Notes under the pieces: model-generated
Told to the model about the DNA's origin: nothing
The model's input: the letters and a program-made list of their open reading frames with translations, nothing else
Databases searched by the model: none
From: Burkholderiales bacterium
Lineage (GTDB): Bacteria; Pseudomonadota; Gammaproteobacteria; Burkholderiales; Burkholderiaceae_C
NCBI GenBank assembly: GCA_021414305.1
Contig: JAIOOS010000012.1
Location: 170,696 to 234,695 of the forward strand
Length of the DNA: 64,000 nucleotides
Direction: 5' to 3'
Program-made: the position numbers and the translations under genes
In this document: piece after piece, positions 28,112-39,300 of the stretch
Position numbering within the stretch: the stretch's first letter is position 1
Layout of the letters: each line of letters opens with the position of its first letter

Positions 28112-30432
28112 TCCGCGCGCACGGGCACGAGCAGGTCCCGGTTGCCGTTGGTCGCCATGCTCGATACGAGCCCGGACTTCTCCATTTGTTCCAGCAATCG
28201 CGCCGCCCGGTTGTAGCCGATGCGCAGATGGCGCTGCACGAGCGAGATCGAGGCCCGGCGATGCTGCAGGACGATGCCCACCGCCTGGTCGTACATCGGG
28301 TCGTTCTCGCCGCTCGCCGGGCCGCCTTCGCCGGCCGCGGTGTCACCGTCGCCGTCGAGCGTGCCGCCTTCGAGAATGCCCTCGACGTAGTTCGGCTCGC
28401 CCTGCGTCTTGAGGTAGGCGACGACGCGGTGCACTTCCTCGTCGCTGACGAAAGCGCCGTGCACGCGGATCGGCATGCCGCTGCCCGAAGGCAGGTAGAG
28501 CATGTCGCCCATGCCGAGCAGCGCCTCGGCGCCCGACTGGTCGAGGATGGTCCGCGAGTCGATCTTGCTCGAGACCTGGAACGAGAGCCGGGTCGGGATG
28601 TTGGCCTTGATCAGCCCGGTGATGACGTCGACGCTCGGCCGCTGCGTCGCCAGGATCAGGTGCACGCCCGAGGCCCGCGCCTTCTGCGCCAGGCGGGCGA
28701 TCAGCTCCTCGATCTTCTTGCCGACGACCATCATCAGGTCGGCGAGCTCGTCGATCACGACCACGATGTAGGGCAGCCGCTCGAGCGGCTCGGGCGATTC
28801 GGGCGTGAGGCTGAACGGGTTCGGCAGCGACTCGCCGCGCTCGGCGGCTTCGGCGAGCTTCTTGTTGTAGCCGGCGACGTTGCGCACGCCGAGCTTGCTC
28901 ATCAGCTTGTACCGCCGCTCCATCTCGCCCACGCCCCAGTTGAGCGCGTTGGCCGCCTGCTTCATGTCGGTGACCACCGGGCAGAGCAGGTGCGGAATGC
29001 CTTCGTAGACGCTCATCTCGAGCATCTTCGGATCGATCAGGATCAGGCGCACGTCGCGCGCCTCGGCCTTGTAGAGCAGGCTCAGGATCATGGCGTTGAT
29101 GCCGACCGACTTGCCGGCGCCGGTGGTGCCGGCGACCAGGCAGTGCGGCATCTTCACCAGGTCGGCCACCACCGGGATGCCGACGATGTCCTTGCCCAGG
29201 CCGATGGTGAGCTGCGAGCCCGAGTCGGCATACGCCTGCGAGCCGAGCACCTCGGAAAGGCGGATCGTCTGCCGCTTGGCGTTGGGCAGCTCGAGCGCCA
29301 TCGTCGTCTTGCCGGGGATCGTCTCGACGACCCGGATCGAGACCAGGCTGAGGCTGCGCGCCAGGTCCTTGGCGAGGTTGACGACCTGCGAGCCCTTCAC
29401 GCCCACCGCCGGCTCGATCTCGTAGCGCGTGATCACCGGCCCGGGCGAGGCGGCGACGACGCGGACCTCGACGCCGAAGTCCTTGAGCTTCTTCTCGATC
29501 AGGCGCGAGGTCATCTCGAGCGTCTCGGCGCTCACCGTTTCCTGGCGCTGCGGCGCCGAGTCGAGCAGGTCGACCTGCGGCAGCTTGGTGTCGACCAGCT
29601 CGCTGAAGAGCGGCTTCTGCCGTTCCTTGACGACGCGCGTGCTCTTCGGCACATCGATCAGGGTCGGCTCGATGACGATCGGCAGGTGATGCTCCTGCAG
29701 CTCGTGCTCGACCTCGACGATCTCCTCGCGCTCGCGCATCGCCTCCTCGCCGAGGCGCGCGTCCTCCGCGCGCTCCAGGCGCGAGGCGCGGCGCGAGCGC
29801 AGCGATTCGATCCCCCGGCCGATCGACTCGGCGGCGGCCAGCCAGGAGAAGCCGAGGCCGAGCGAGATGCCCGCGACCAGCACCGCGATCCAGAGCACGC
29901 CCGAGCCGGCGAAGCCGATCGCCGACTGACTCAGCTTTCCGAGACCGTAGCCGAGCACGCCGCCAGCGTTGCCGCCGGCGACCAGCGTTTCCCAGCGGTA
30001 GAGCCGGGTCCACTCGAGGGCCGCGCTGGCAGCGAGCAGCAAGGCGAGGCCGAGCCAGAGGTGCCAGGCCGGCACCTCGGTCGTCGCCGGCGCGCCGGCG
30101 TTGGCGCGCAGCACCCGCGCCAGGCCGCCCAGCCAGGCGCGCGCGCCCACCAGCACCGCCCACCAGACCGAGTAGCCGACCAGGAAGAAGGCGAGGTCGG
30201 ACAGCCAGGCGCCGACGGCGCCGGCCTTGTTCTGGATCGGTCCGCCGCTGCCCGAGGTGGAGAAGCCCGGGTCGGCGGCACTGTGCGTCGCCAGTGCGAT
30301 CACCACCAGGATCCAGGCCACGGCGCCGGCCAGCAGAGCGATCTGCGCGCGCCAGCTCGGCGGGGTGGCGGTGCGCGGCGGGGAGGCGTCGGAGCCGCCT
30401 TCGTAGCGGAGCGATCCGAGGGGAAAGGTCAT
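28108..30432 (-). CDS. ftsK: DNA translocase FtsK
   Basis: [22 protein letters not shown], four N-terminal TM segments, C-terminal gamma winged helix. Confidence 0.95.
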   Translation of the reverse strand: MTFPLGSLRYEGGSDASPPRTATPPSWRAQIALLAGAVAWILVVIALATHSAADPGFSTSGSGGPIQNKAGAVGAWLSDLAFFLVGYSVWWAVLVGARAWLGGLARVLRANAGAPATTEVPAWHLWLGLALLLAASAALEWTRLYRWETLVAGGNAGGVLGYGLGKLSQSAIGFAGSGVLWIAVLVAGISLGLGFSWLAAAESIGRGIESLRSRRASRLERAEDARLGEEAMREREEIVEVEHELQEHHLPIVIEPTLIDVPKSTRVVKERQKPLFSELVDTKLPQVDLLDSAPQRQETVSAETLEMTSRLIEKKLKDFGVEVRVVAASPGPVITRYEIEPAVGVKGSQVVNLAKDLARSLSLVSIRVVETIPGKTTMALELPNAKRQTIRLSEVLGSQAYADSGSQLTIGLGKDIVGIPVVADLVKMPHCLVAGTTGAGKSVGINAMILSLLYKAEARDVRLILIDPKMLEMSVYEGIPHLLCPVVTDMKQAANALNWGVGEMERRYKLMSKLGVRNVAGYNKKLAEAAERGESLPNPFSLTPESPEPLERLPYIVVVIDELADLMMVVGKKIEELIARLAQKARASGVHLILATQRPSVDVITGLIKANIPTRLSFQVSSKIDSRTILDQSGAEALLGMGDMLYLPSGSGMPIRVHGAFVSDEEVHRVVAYLKTQGEPNYVEGILEGGTLDGDGDTAAGEGGPASGENDPMYDQAVGIVLQHRRASISLVQRHLRIGYNRAARLLEQMEKSGLVSSMATNGNRDLLVPVRAE

Positions 30433-30448
30433 CCCCGAATTGTGCCGG

Positions 30449-31114
30449 CTAGCCGGTGAGTTGTTCCTTGATGATGACCCAGCCGTTTTCCTGGGTCTGG
30501 ACCATGCCGCGCCCTTCCAGGTCCTTCATCACCCGGCTCACCATCTCGCGCGACGCGCCCACCACCTTGGCCAGGTCCTGGCGCGAGACCTTGTTGCGGA
30601 TGATCTTGATCTCGCCGTCCATCTCCGACATGTCGAGCAGGGTGCGCGCGACCCGGCCGTAGACGTCGAGCAGGGCCAGCGACTCGATCTGCCGGTCGGC
30701 GCTGCGCAGGCGCTGCACCAGGCCACGCATGATCGCGTAGGACAGGCTCGAGTTCTCCGGGAGGCAGCGGGCGAACTCGGCGCGGCCGAGGATCAGCATG
30801 TCGGTCTGGACCTCGGCGCGGACGGTGGCGGAATGCGGCTCGTTGTCGATCAGGCTCATCTCGCCGACGTAGTCGCCCGACTGCAGCACCGCGAGAATGA
30901 CCTCGCGGCCGCGCGAGTCGGCGGTCAGCACGCGGGCCCGCCCGGTCAGCAGGATGAACAGGGCGTTCGATTTCTTGCCATGCTCGACCACGATCTCGCC
31001 GCGACGAAAGCGCCTCTTGACGACGCTGTCGGCGATGCCCTGGGCCTGCTCGTTGGTCAGAAGCGAGAACAGCGGCACGCGCCGGATGAGATCGAGATTG
31101 GAGAGCATCGCCAT
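30449..31114 (-). CDS. Crp/Fnr family transcriptional regulator
   Basis: cNMP-binding-like fold ([19 protein letters not shown]) and HTH ([27 protein letters not shown]). Confidence 0.9.
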   Translation of the reverse strand: MAMLSNLDLIRRVPLFSLLTNEQAQGIADSVVKRRFRRGEIVVEHGKKSNALFILLTGRARVLTADSRGREVILAVLQSGDYVGEMSLIDNEPHSATVRAEVQTDMLILGRAEFARCLPENSSLSYAIMRGLVQRLRSADRQIESLALLDVYGRVARTLLDMSEMDGEIKIIRNKVSRQDLAKVVGASREMVSRVMKDLEGRGMVQTQENGWVIIKEQLTG

Positions 31115-31158
31115 CGGTGAACCCTTTCTGAGGTGCCTAACGCGCCGCGCGGCGACGC

Positions 31159-31171
31159 GTGAAAATATCAC
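31159..31171. promoter_or_regulatory. Candidate Crp/Fnr-type operator (cGTGAaaataTCACg palindrome)
   Basis: Perfect inverted repeat CGTGA-N5-TCACG in the divergent crp-like/trxB intergenic region, 45 nt from the regulator ATG. Confidence 0.45.
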
Positions 31172-31259
31172 GACGGCCCGGGCTGGGCTATTGTCGTCAT
31201 AACCGGTGTTGACGCCAGTCGGTCTCGCCTCCATGTCAGACTGCCGCGACGCTCGCTGA

Positions 31260-32234
<975 letters not shown>

Positions 32235-32240
32235 CTGCTC

Positions 32241-32246
32241 TATAAT
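32241..32246 (+). promoter_or_regulatory. Candidate -10 (TATAAT) of rpmBG promoter
   Basis: TATAAT about 80 nt upstream of rpmB ATG; -35 not convincing. Confidence 0.5.
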
Positions 32247-32321
32247 CGCAGGCTTTGCCGCAAATCGAGTGGGCCTTCCCTCGGCGCGGCAGGCACCCCT
32301 TACAAGTCACGGAGAAGCGTC

Positions 32322-32555
32322 ATGGCACGCGTCTGTCAAGTCACGGGCAAGCGCCCGATGGTCGGGAACAACGTTTCCCGCGCCAACAACAAAACGAAGC
32401 GCCGCTTCCTGCCCAACCTGCACTACCGCCGGTTCTGGGTCGAGAACGAGAACCGCTGGGTGCGCCTGCGCATCAGCAACTCGGGCCTGCGCATGATCGA
32501 CAAGGTGGGCATCGAGCAGGTCGTCGCCGACCTGCGCGCCCGCGGCGAAATCTAA
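32322..32555 (+). CDS. rpmB: 50S ribosomal protein L28
   Basis: [33 protein letters not shown]. Confidence 0.97.
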   Translation: MARVCQVTGKRPMVGNNVSRANNKTKRRFLPNLHYRRFWVENENRWVRLRISNSGLRMIDKVGIEQVVADLRARGEI

Positions 32556-32567
32556 GGGAGAGCGACC

Positions 32568-32735
32568 ATGGCAAAAGGTGGACGCGAAAAGATCAAGCTC
32601 GAATCGAGCGCAGGCACCGGTCACTTCTACACGACCGACAAGAACAAGAAGACCACGCCGGAAAAGCTCGAGATGATGAAGTTCGACCCGAAGGCACGCA
32701 AGCACGTGACCTACAAGGAAACGAAGCTGAAGTAA
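32568..32735 (+). CDS. rpmG: 50S ribosomal protein L33
   Basis: [55 protein letters not shown], 55 aa. Confidence 0.96.
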   Translation: MAKGGREKIKLESSAGTGHFYTTDKNKKTTPEKLEMMKFDPKARKHVTYKETKLK

Positions 32736-32758
32736 TAGGGCGCTTCGCTGGGATCAGC

Positions 32759-32852
32759 GGGGTCGCTGCGCGACCCCTTCTCTTTCAGCCAAATGCAAAA
32801 GGGTCGCCGCGGCGACCCTTTTTGTTTGGTCAGGGACCGCGCTGCGGTCCCT
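32759..32852. terminator. Bidirectional terminator region with three GC-rich hairpins between convergent rpmG and desaturase genes
   Basis: GGGGTCGC-TGC-GCGACCCC; AAAAGGGTCGCC-GC-GGCGACCCTTTTT (32797-32823); AGGGACCGC-GCT-GCGGTCCCT (32832-32852). Confidence 0.82.
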
Positions 32853-32856
32853 TCGC

Positions 32857-34080
32857 TCAGGCGTGGACAGCTCTGAGGCGTAGGGCGAACTCCTGCAGAG
32901 TAGCAATGCCGCTCTCCTCGGCCTTGTGCAGCCAGGCTTGCAGGTCGGCGACGAGCTGCTCGGCCGAGACGCCGGTGCGGGTCCAGAGCTGGCGCAACTC
33001 CTCGCGCATGGCGACGAGCTTGGCCAGGTAGGGGCTCTGCGCCACCGCTTCGGCGACCTGGCCCTTCACCGCATGCGGAATCTTGTCGTCGTCGCGGTGC
33101 AGCCAGGGGCGCGCCGCGAGCATGGTCGCGAGCTTGCCGGAGCTGACCGCGCCTTCGCTCTTCAGGCGCGCGACTTCGGCGCGGCTGGCGCGGCGGAGGC
33201 TGCGCGCGTAGTTCGCCATCACCTCGTAGCGGTTGGCGATGATCGCCTCGAGCGTCTTGTCGTCGGCGACCGGCTTGACGGCGCCGAGGCGGATCTGCGG
33301 CGCGGTCTTGCGCACCTTCGCCAGGCCGAGGATCTCGAGGCCGCGGATGTAGGCCCAGCCGATGTCGAACTCGTACGGCTTGACCGACAGCTTGGCCGAG
33401 GTCGGATAGGTGTGGTGGTTGTTGTGCAGCTCTTCGCCGCCGATGACGATGCCCCAGGGCGAGACGTTGCGGCTCGCGTCCGGCGCCTCGAAGTTGCGGT
33501 AGCCCCAGTAGTGGCCGATGCCGTTGACGATGCCGGCGGCGGTGATCGGGATCCAGAGCATCTGCACGGCCCATACCGCGGCGCCGATGGCGCCGAACAG
33601 GAACAGGTCGATGATCAGCATCAGGCCGACGCCCTGCCAGCTGAAGCGCGTGTAGAGGTTGCGCTCGAGCCAGTCGTCGGGCGTGCCGTGGCCGTACTTG
33701 GCGAGCGTTTCCTGGTTCTTGGCTTCGCTGCGATAGAGCTCGCTGCCGGTCAGCAGCACGGTCTTGATGCCGCGCGTCTGCGGGCTGTGCGGGTCGTCGA
33801 CGGTCTCGCACTTGGCGTGGTGCTTGCGGTGGATCGCGACCCACTCCTTGGTCACCATGCCGGTGGTGAGCCAGAGCCAGAAACGGAAGAAGTGCTCGGG
33901 AATGGGGTGCAGGTCGAGCGCGCGGTGCGCCTGCGCCCGGTGCAGGAATATGGTCACCGCTGCGATGGTGATGTGCGTCGCGACCAGGGTGAACGCGAGA
34001 ACCTCCCAGCCGTTGAACGACGAGAAGCCGTGGGCGAGCCAGTCGACCAGCGCAGCGAACACCGAATTCAGCACATCCAT
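32857..34080 (-). CDS. Membrane fatty acid desaturase with C-terminal extension
   Basis: Histidine boxes HRAQAHRA, HRKHHAKCE, ELHNNHHTYP; extra ~150 aa after desaturase core. Confidence 0.88.
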   Translation of the reverse strand: MDVLNSVFAALVDWLAHGFSSFNGWEVLAFTLVATHITIAAVTIFLHRAQAHRALDLHPIPEHFFRFWLWLTTGMVTKEWVAIHRKHHAKCETVDDPHSPQTRGIKTVLLTGSELYRSEAKNQETLAKYGHGTPDDWLERNLYTRFSWQGVGLMLIIDLFLFGAIGAAVWAVQMLWIPITAAGIVNGIGHYWGYRNFEAPDASRNVSPWGIVIGGEELHNNHHTYPTSAKLSVKPYEFDIGWAYIRGLEILGLAKVRKTAPQIRLGAVKPVADDKTLEAIIANRYEVMANYARSLRRASRAEVARLKSEGAVSSGKLATMLAARPWLHRDDDKIPHAVKGQVAEAVAQSPYLAKLVAMREELRQLWTRTGVSAEQLVADLQAWLHKAEESGIATLQEFALRLRAVHA

Positions 34081-34185
34081 GAATCGAACCTTGGGGTAAG
34101 TCTGTGTAAACCAGTCGATTCTATTCGACCGGGGCGTGGCGATACCCTACGAAAGCACCGGATATCACCGCTAGATCGGGCCCTT

Positions 34186-34199
34186 TTGACGCAGATCAA
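34186..34199. promoter_or_regulatory. Candidate FNR/ANR box (TTGACgcagATCAA; minus strand TTGATctgcGTCAA)
   Basis: Matches TTGAT-N4-(A/G)TCAA consensus; about 105-120 nt upstream of desaturase ATG. Confidence 0.5.
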
Positions 34200-35464
34200 G
34201 ACGCACGCCGTTCCCACGCCGCCGCGTAGAAGCCGTCGCTGCCGTGACGGTGGGTCCACAGGCGAAGGTCGCTTCCGCTGACAAGGCGGTCCGAGCCGCT
34301 CACCTGGGCGCGCTGCAGCAACTCCAGCGCGGGCAGCCGGGTGAACGATCCGCCGAGCGTGCCGGCGTCGAAGTCGTCCGCGACCTGCTCGTCTTCCTCG
34401 CGCAGCGGGCTGCAGGTCGCATAGACCAGGCGCCCGCCCGGCTTCAGCAGCCGCGCCGCGGCGTCGAGGATCTTGCGCTGCAGCTCGCCGAGCGCGGCCA
34501 GCGCCTCGGGTGTCTGCCGCCACTTGAGGTCGGGATGGCGGCGCAGCGTGCCGAGGCCGGTGCACGGCGCATCCACCAGAACGCGGTCGACCTTGCCGCC
34601 GAGCCGCTTGATGCGCTCGTCGCGCTCGTGCGCGATCTGCACCGGGTAGACGTTCGACAGGGAGCTTCGCGCCAGGCGCGGCTTCAGGGCGGCGAGCCGA
34701 TGCCCGGACACGTCGAACGCATAGAGGCGGCCGGTGTTGCGCATCTGCGCGCCGAGCGCCAGCGTCTTGCCGCCCGCGCCGGCGCAGAAGTCGACCACCA
34801 TCTCGCCGCGTTTCGCGCCGGTGAGCAGCGCGAGCAGCTGGCTGCCTTCGTCCTGCACCTCGATCCAGCCTTCGGTGTAGATCTCGAGCTTGTTCAGCGA
34901 AGGCTTGCCCTCGACGCGGATGCCCACCGGCGAGTAAGGCGTCGCCTCGGCGGCGATGCCGCCGGCGCGCAGCCGCGCCAGCGCCTCGTCGCGGCTCGCC
35001 TTGGCGACGTTGACGCGCAGGTCGAGCGGCGCCGGCCGGCCGATCGCCTCGACCCACGGCCAGAACTCCTCGCCGAGCTGCGCCTGCATCCGCTCGGCGA
35101 ACCACTCCGGCAGGTTGTGGCGCAGCGGCTCGGGCAAGGCCTCGCGCGGTGTCGCCCGGCTGCGTTCGAGCCAGGCGACCTCGCTCTCGCTCAAGGCCGC
35201 GCGCAGGAAGCCGGCGTTGCCGGTCCAGGCGAGCAGCACCAGTCGGCGCTCCTGCTCGCCGCTGCCGGCGCGGGCGAGATGACGCAGCAGAGGCAGCTCG
35301 CGCAGCACCGCGAACACCGTGTCGGTCAGGGTGTGCCGCTCGCGCGAGCCGAGCGAACGCGATTCGCGGAAGAAGTCGGCGACGACACGGTCGGCCGGAT
35401 GCTCGAAGCGCAGGACGCGGTGCACGAGATCGGTCGCCGCCTCGAGCAGGGCGTGGGGAGGCAT
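34196..35464 (-). CDS. RsmB-like rRNA (cytosine-C5)-methyltransferase
   Basis: VDFCAGAGGKTLALGAQM, VLVDAPCTGLGTLRRHPDLKWR, VYATCSPLREEDE. Confidence 0.92.
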   Translation of the reverse strand: MPPHALLEAATDLVHRVLRFEHPADRVVADFFRESRSLGSRERHTLTDTVFAVLRELPLLRHLARAGSGEQERRLVLLAWTGNAGFLRAALSESEVAWLERSRATPREALPEPLRHNLPEWFAERMQAQLGEEFWPWVEAIGRPAPLDLRVNVAKASRDEALARLRAGGIAAEATPYSPVGIRVEGKPSLNKLEIYTEGWIEVQDEGSQLLALLTGAKRGEMVVDFCAGAGGKTLALGAQMRNTGRLYAFDVSGHRLAALKPRLARSSLSNVYPVQIAHERDERIKRLGGKVDRVLVDAPCTGLGTLRRHPDLKWRQTPEALAALGELQRKILDAAARLLKPGGRLVYATCSPLREEDEQVADDFDAGTLGGSFTRLPALELLQRAQVSGSDRLVSGSDLRLWTHRHGSDGFYAAAWERRAS

Positions 35465-35485
35465 TGCGGCGATTATCCTTGCCGG

Positions 35486-36169
35486 GTGACCAGACGCTCC
35501 TCGCCGACCCCCGACCAGGCCGCGGGCGACGCCCGATTCCTTCCCCAGCACCGCCTGCTGATCTGCGCCTTTCTCGGCGTCCTCATCGGCGCCTCGTGGC
35601 CCGAGGTGGAGACGCTGCTGTCGCGCATCCTCATCGGCTGGAACGTCGCGACCTGGATCTACCTCGCCTGGGTCCTGTTCGCGCTGCTTCGGGCCGACGC
35701 TGGCCACATGAAAAGGGTGGCGCTGGCGCAGGCGGAGAGCGCGGGCACGGTGCTGCTCGTCGTCACCAGCGCCGCGGTGGCGAGCGTGGTCGCCGTCGTC
35801 TTCGAGCTGATGGCGGCCAAGGCGGCCGGGCCGAACCACATGGCCGCCCACGGTGCATTCGCGGCCTTCACCGTGATCGGCTCCTGGCTGTTGCTGCCGG
35901 TGCTGTTCGCCCTGACCTACGCCGCGAGGTACTTCGCCCCGGAACCCGACGGCGGCCTGGAATTTCCCGGCGCGAGCAAGGCCTGCGAGCCCGACCACAC
36001 CGACTTCCTCTACTTCTCGTTCACCATCGCCGTCACGGCGCAGACGTCCGACGTCGCGGTCACGACGCGCTCGATGCGCCGCCTCGTCCTCTGGCACTCG
36101 CTGCTGTCGTTCGTCTTCAACACCACCATCCTCGCCTTCTCGATCAACGCCGCCGCCAGCTTCTTCTGA
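35486..36169 (+). CDS. DUF1345-like integral membrane protein
   Basis: Hydrophobic helices and FLYFSFTIAVTAQTSDVAVTTRSMRR. Confidence 0.75.
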   Translation: MTRRSSPTPDQAAGDARFLPQHRLLICAFLGVLIGASWPEVETLLSRILIGWNVATWIYLAWVLFALLRADAGHMKRVALAQAESAGTVLLVVTSAAVASVVAVVFELMAAKAAGPNHMAAHGAFAAFTVIGSWLLLPVLFALTYAARYFAPEPDGGLEFPGASKACEPDHTDFLYFSFTIAVTAQTSDVAVTTRSMRRLVLWHSLLSFVFNTTILAFSINAAASFF

Positions 36170-36182
36170 GCCGGCGCGCCGC

Positions 36183-36214
36183 GTGACGCCGGTGTGACGG
36201 CGCCCGACCTACAA
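36183..36214 (+). promoter_or_regulatory. Shared direct-repeat promoter element, copy 1 (GTGACGCCGGTGTGACG-N9-CTACAA)
   Basis: GTGACG repeated with 11-bp period; same spacing to CTACAA as at 40664. Confidence 0.6.
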
Positions 36215-36256
36215 ACCGCAGGCGGCCCCACGGTCCGGGGCGATCGGGAGGGCGAG

Positions 36257-36343
36257 ATGGAAGGTCCGGATTCGCGCATCCGGCCTCTGCGCCAGCCGCT
36301 ACGGCTGAGCCGGGGACTTATGCTGCGTCACGCTGGCCGGTGA
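36257..36343 (+). CDS. Putative 28-aa leader peptide upstream of the BTAD regulator (MEGPDSRIRPLRQPLRLSRGLMLRHAGR)
   Basis: GGGAGG SD-like sequence before ATG; TGA 9 nt upstream of regulator ATG, same frame. Confidence 0.35.
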   Translation: MEGPDSRIRPLRQPLRLSRGLMLRHAGR

Positions 36344-36352
36344 GCGACGACC

Positions 36353-39300
36353 ATGCGCCTCTTCTTCGAGGAATTCGCGTCACCTGCCATGCCCGTCGCC
36401 CCTGTCCGCGTTGACGCACTGCACCTCGCCCGCGAGCCGCGGCTGGTGCGCGCCGACGGCTCGATCGGCGCGCTCGAGCAGAAGGATGCGCTGCTGCTCG
36501 CGTACCTGGCGATCGAGGGGCCGACGCCGCGCGGCCGCCTGGCTGCCCTGCTCTGGCCCGACGTCGACGCCGAGCGTGCCCGCGCCAACCTGCGCCAGCG
36601 CCTGTTCCGCCTGCGCAAGGCGGTCGGCCGCGAGCTGCTCGAAGGTGGCGACGTCGCCGCCCTGTGCGCCGACCTCGAGGTGCGGCTCGATCCGCCCGAA
36701 GCCGAGCCCGGCGAGCTGTTGCAGGGCCTCGCCGAGCCGGTGGCCGGCGAGCTCGCCGAGTGGCTCGCCCTGGCGCGCGAGCAGCGCCGCGGCGGCCGCA
36801 TCCGCGCCCTGGCCGACGAGTCGACCCGCCTCGAACGGGCGGGCCAGCTCGTCGCCGCGCTGGCCGCGGCCGAGCGCCTGATCGAGCTCGACGCGACTTC
36901 CGAGCATGCCCACCGGCGGCTGATGCGGCTGCACTACCTGCGCGGCGACCGGGCCGCGGCGCTGGCCGCCTTCGACCGCTGCTGCGACGTGCTCGAGCGC
37001 AGTCTCGGCGTCGCTCCCGACGCCGAGACCGAGGCCCTGCGCGCCCGCGTCGCCGCGAGCAGCCTGCCCGGCGATCTGGCGCAGCCGCGGCCGCTGCCGG
37101 TGAGCGTGCTGCGGCCGCCCCGCCTGATCGGCCGCGACGCCGAGTGGCAACGCCTCCACGCCGACTGGTCCGCCGGCCATCCGAGCCTGGTCGCGGGCGA
37201 GGCCGGCCTCGGCAAGACCCGGCTGGTGAGCGACTTCGCCCAGGCCCGGCCCGACGCGCTTGCCGTCGTCGCCCGGCCGGGCGATGCACGCGTGCCGCAC
37301 ACCCTGCTCTCGCGCCTGCTGCGCGGCCTGCTCGCGCGCCTGCGCGAGCCGCTGCCAGGCGGGGTCGCGGCCGAGCTCGCGCATCTGCTGCCCGAGCTCG
37401 GCGGCGCCACGCCGCGGCGCAGTGCCGGCAGCACGCGCTTCGTCGCCGCGGTCGAGGCAGCGCTGCGCCAGGGACAGGCCGAGGGCGTATCCGGACTGGT
37501 CGTCGACGACCTGCAGTTCGCCGACACGGCGAGCATCGAGGCGATGCAGCAGCTCGCCGCGGCCGGCTTGGGCCTGCGCTGGATCGTCGCCTTCCGGGCG
37601 CACGAGCTGGCGCCGCCGGCGCAGTCGTTCCACGACCTGCTGCTCGGCGCGCACGGGGCCCGCCTGCAGGTGCTGCAGCCGTTCGCCGTCGAGCAGGTCG
37701 GCGTGCTGATCGATTCGCTCGGCGTCGCCGCGCTCGAGGCCGATCGGCTCGCGCCGGCGCTGACGCGGCACACCGGCGGCAACCCGATGTTCCTGCTCGA
37801 GACGCTGAAGCTGATGCTGGCGCCGGCGAGCCCCGCGCCCGCCCCTTCACCCGGTGCGCGGCTGCCGACCGCCTCGAACGTCGCCCACCTGATCGGCCAG
37901 CGGATCGACCGGCTCTCGCCGATGGCGGTGAAGCTGGCGCGCTGCGCCGCGATCGCCGGCGCCGACTTCTCCGCCGAGCTTGCCGCGCACGTGCTCGGCC
38001 TGCGCGCGATCGACCTGAGCGACGCCTGGGCCGAGCTCGAGGCGGCGCAGGTGCTGCGCGAAGGCGCATTCGCCCACGACCTGATCTTCGAGGCGGCGCG
38101 CAGCTCGGTGCCGGCGCCGATCGCGCGCCGGCTCCACGCCGAGATGGCGGGCTTTCTCGAAGCGCGAGGCGCCGAGCCGGCGCACGTGGCACAGCACTGG
38201 CGCGACGCCGGCGAATCGCTGAAGGCGCTGCCCTGGCTGGTCGCCGCCGCCGAGCGCGCCGCCGCCGCCTGGCGGCCGGCCGAGGAAGGCGCGCTGCTCC
38301 TGCTCGCGGCCCACGTCGCCCGCGGCGTCGGCCAGGACCGGACCCGCGCCTTCGAGCTGCTGCGGCGCGCGCACCGGGCGCATCTGCAGGCGAGCCTGGG
38401 CAGCGCGGCGCATCTCGAGTGCCTCGACCTGCTGGCGACGCTCGCGCTCGATCCCCTCGAGCGCGGCTACGCCCACTTCGCGCGCTCCGACACGCTCGCC
38501 CAGCAGGCCGAAGGCGCCGCCGCCGAGGCGGCGGCACGCAGCGGCCTGGCGGCGATCGCCGGCGAGAGCGGCCGGGCGGCCGACGAGCTGCACGTCGACC
38601 TGGTCTCGGCGCTCGCCAACGGCCTCTTCATCCAGGACCTGCCCGGCCCGGGCGCCGACGCGGTGCGCGCCGCCGAGCCGCGGATGCTCTCGCTCGGCGA
38701 CCGCCACCGCGAGATCGAGCACTACGCCAACCTCGGGGTCCTGCTCGACGCCGGCAACCGCCACATCGAGGCGCAGGCCGCGCTCGGCCACGTGATCTCG
38801 CTCACCCGCGCCGAGGGCGACCGGACGAGCGAGCTCGTCGTGCTCTCGAATCTCGCCTCGAGCCTGCACGACGTCGGCAAGGTCGCCGCCGCCTTGCAGC
38901 CGCTGCGCGAGGCGCATCGCCTGAAGGAGCAGTACCCCGAGCTGCGCACCAGCGCCGTGTTCCTGCAGGTGCAGATGGGCAACATGGAACGCGCGCTCGG
39001 CAACTACGCCGAAGCGCTGCGCTGGCTCGAGGAAGGGCTGGCGATCCTCGGCGAATACGTGCCCAAGGTGGTGAGCGCCGCGCACGTCGGCCTGACCCGG
39101 CTCTGGTTCGACCTCGGGCAGCCGGCGCGCGCGGGCCAGCATCTCGAGCGGGCACTGGCAACCCCGTCGGGCCCGGCGATGTTCCATGCCCTCACCCACC
39201 TGCTGGTCGCGCGAGCGGCGCTGGCGCAGGGACGGCGCGACGCCGCGGCCGAGGCGCTGGCTGCGGCCGACGCCTACATCATCGACTCGACCCGCTACGC

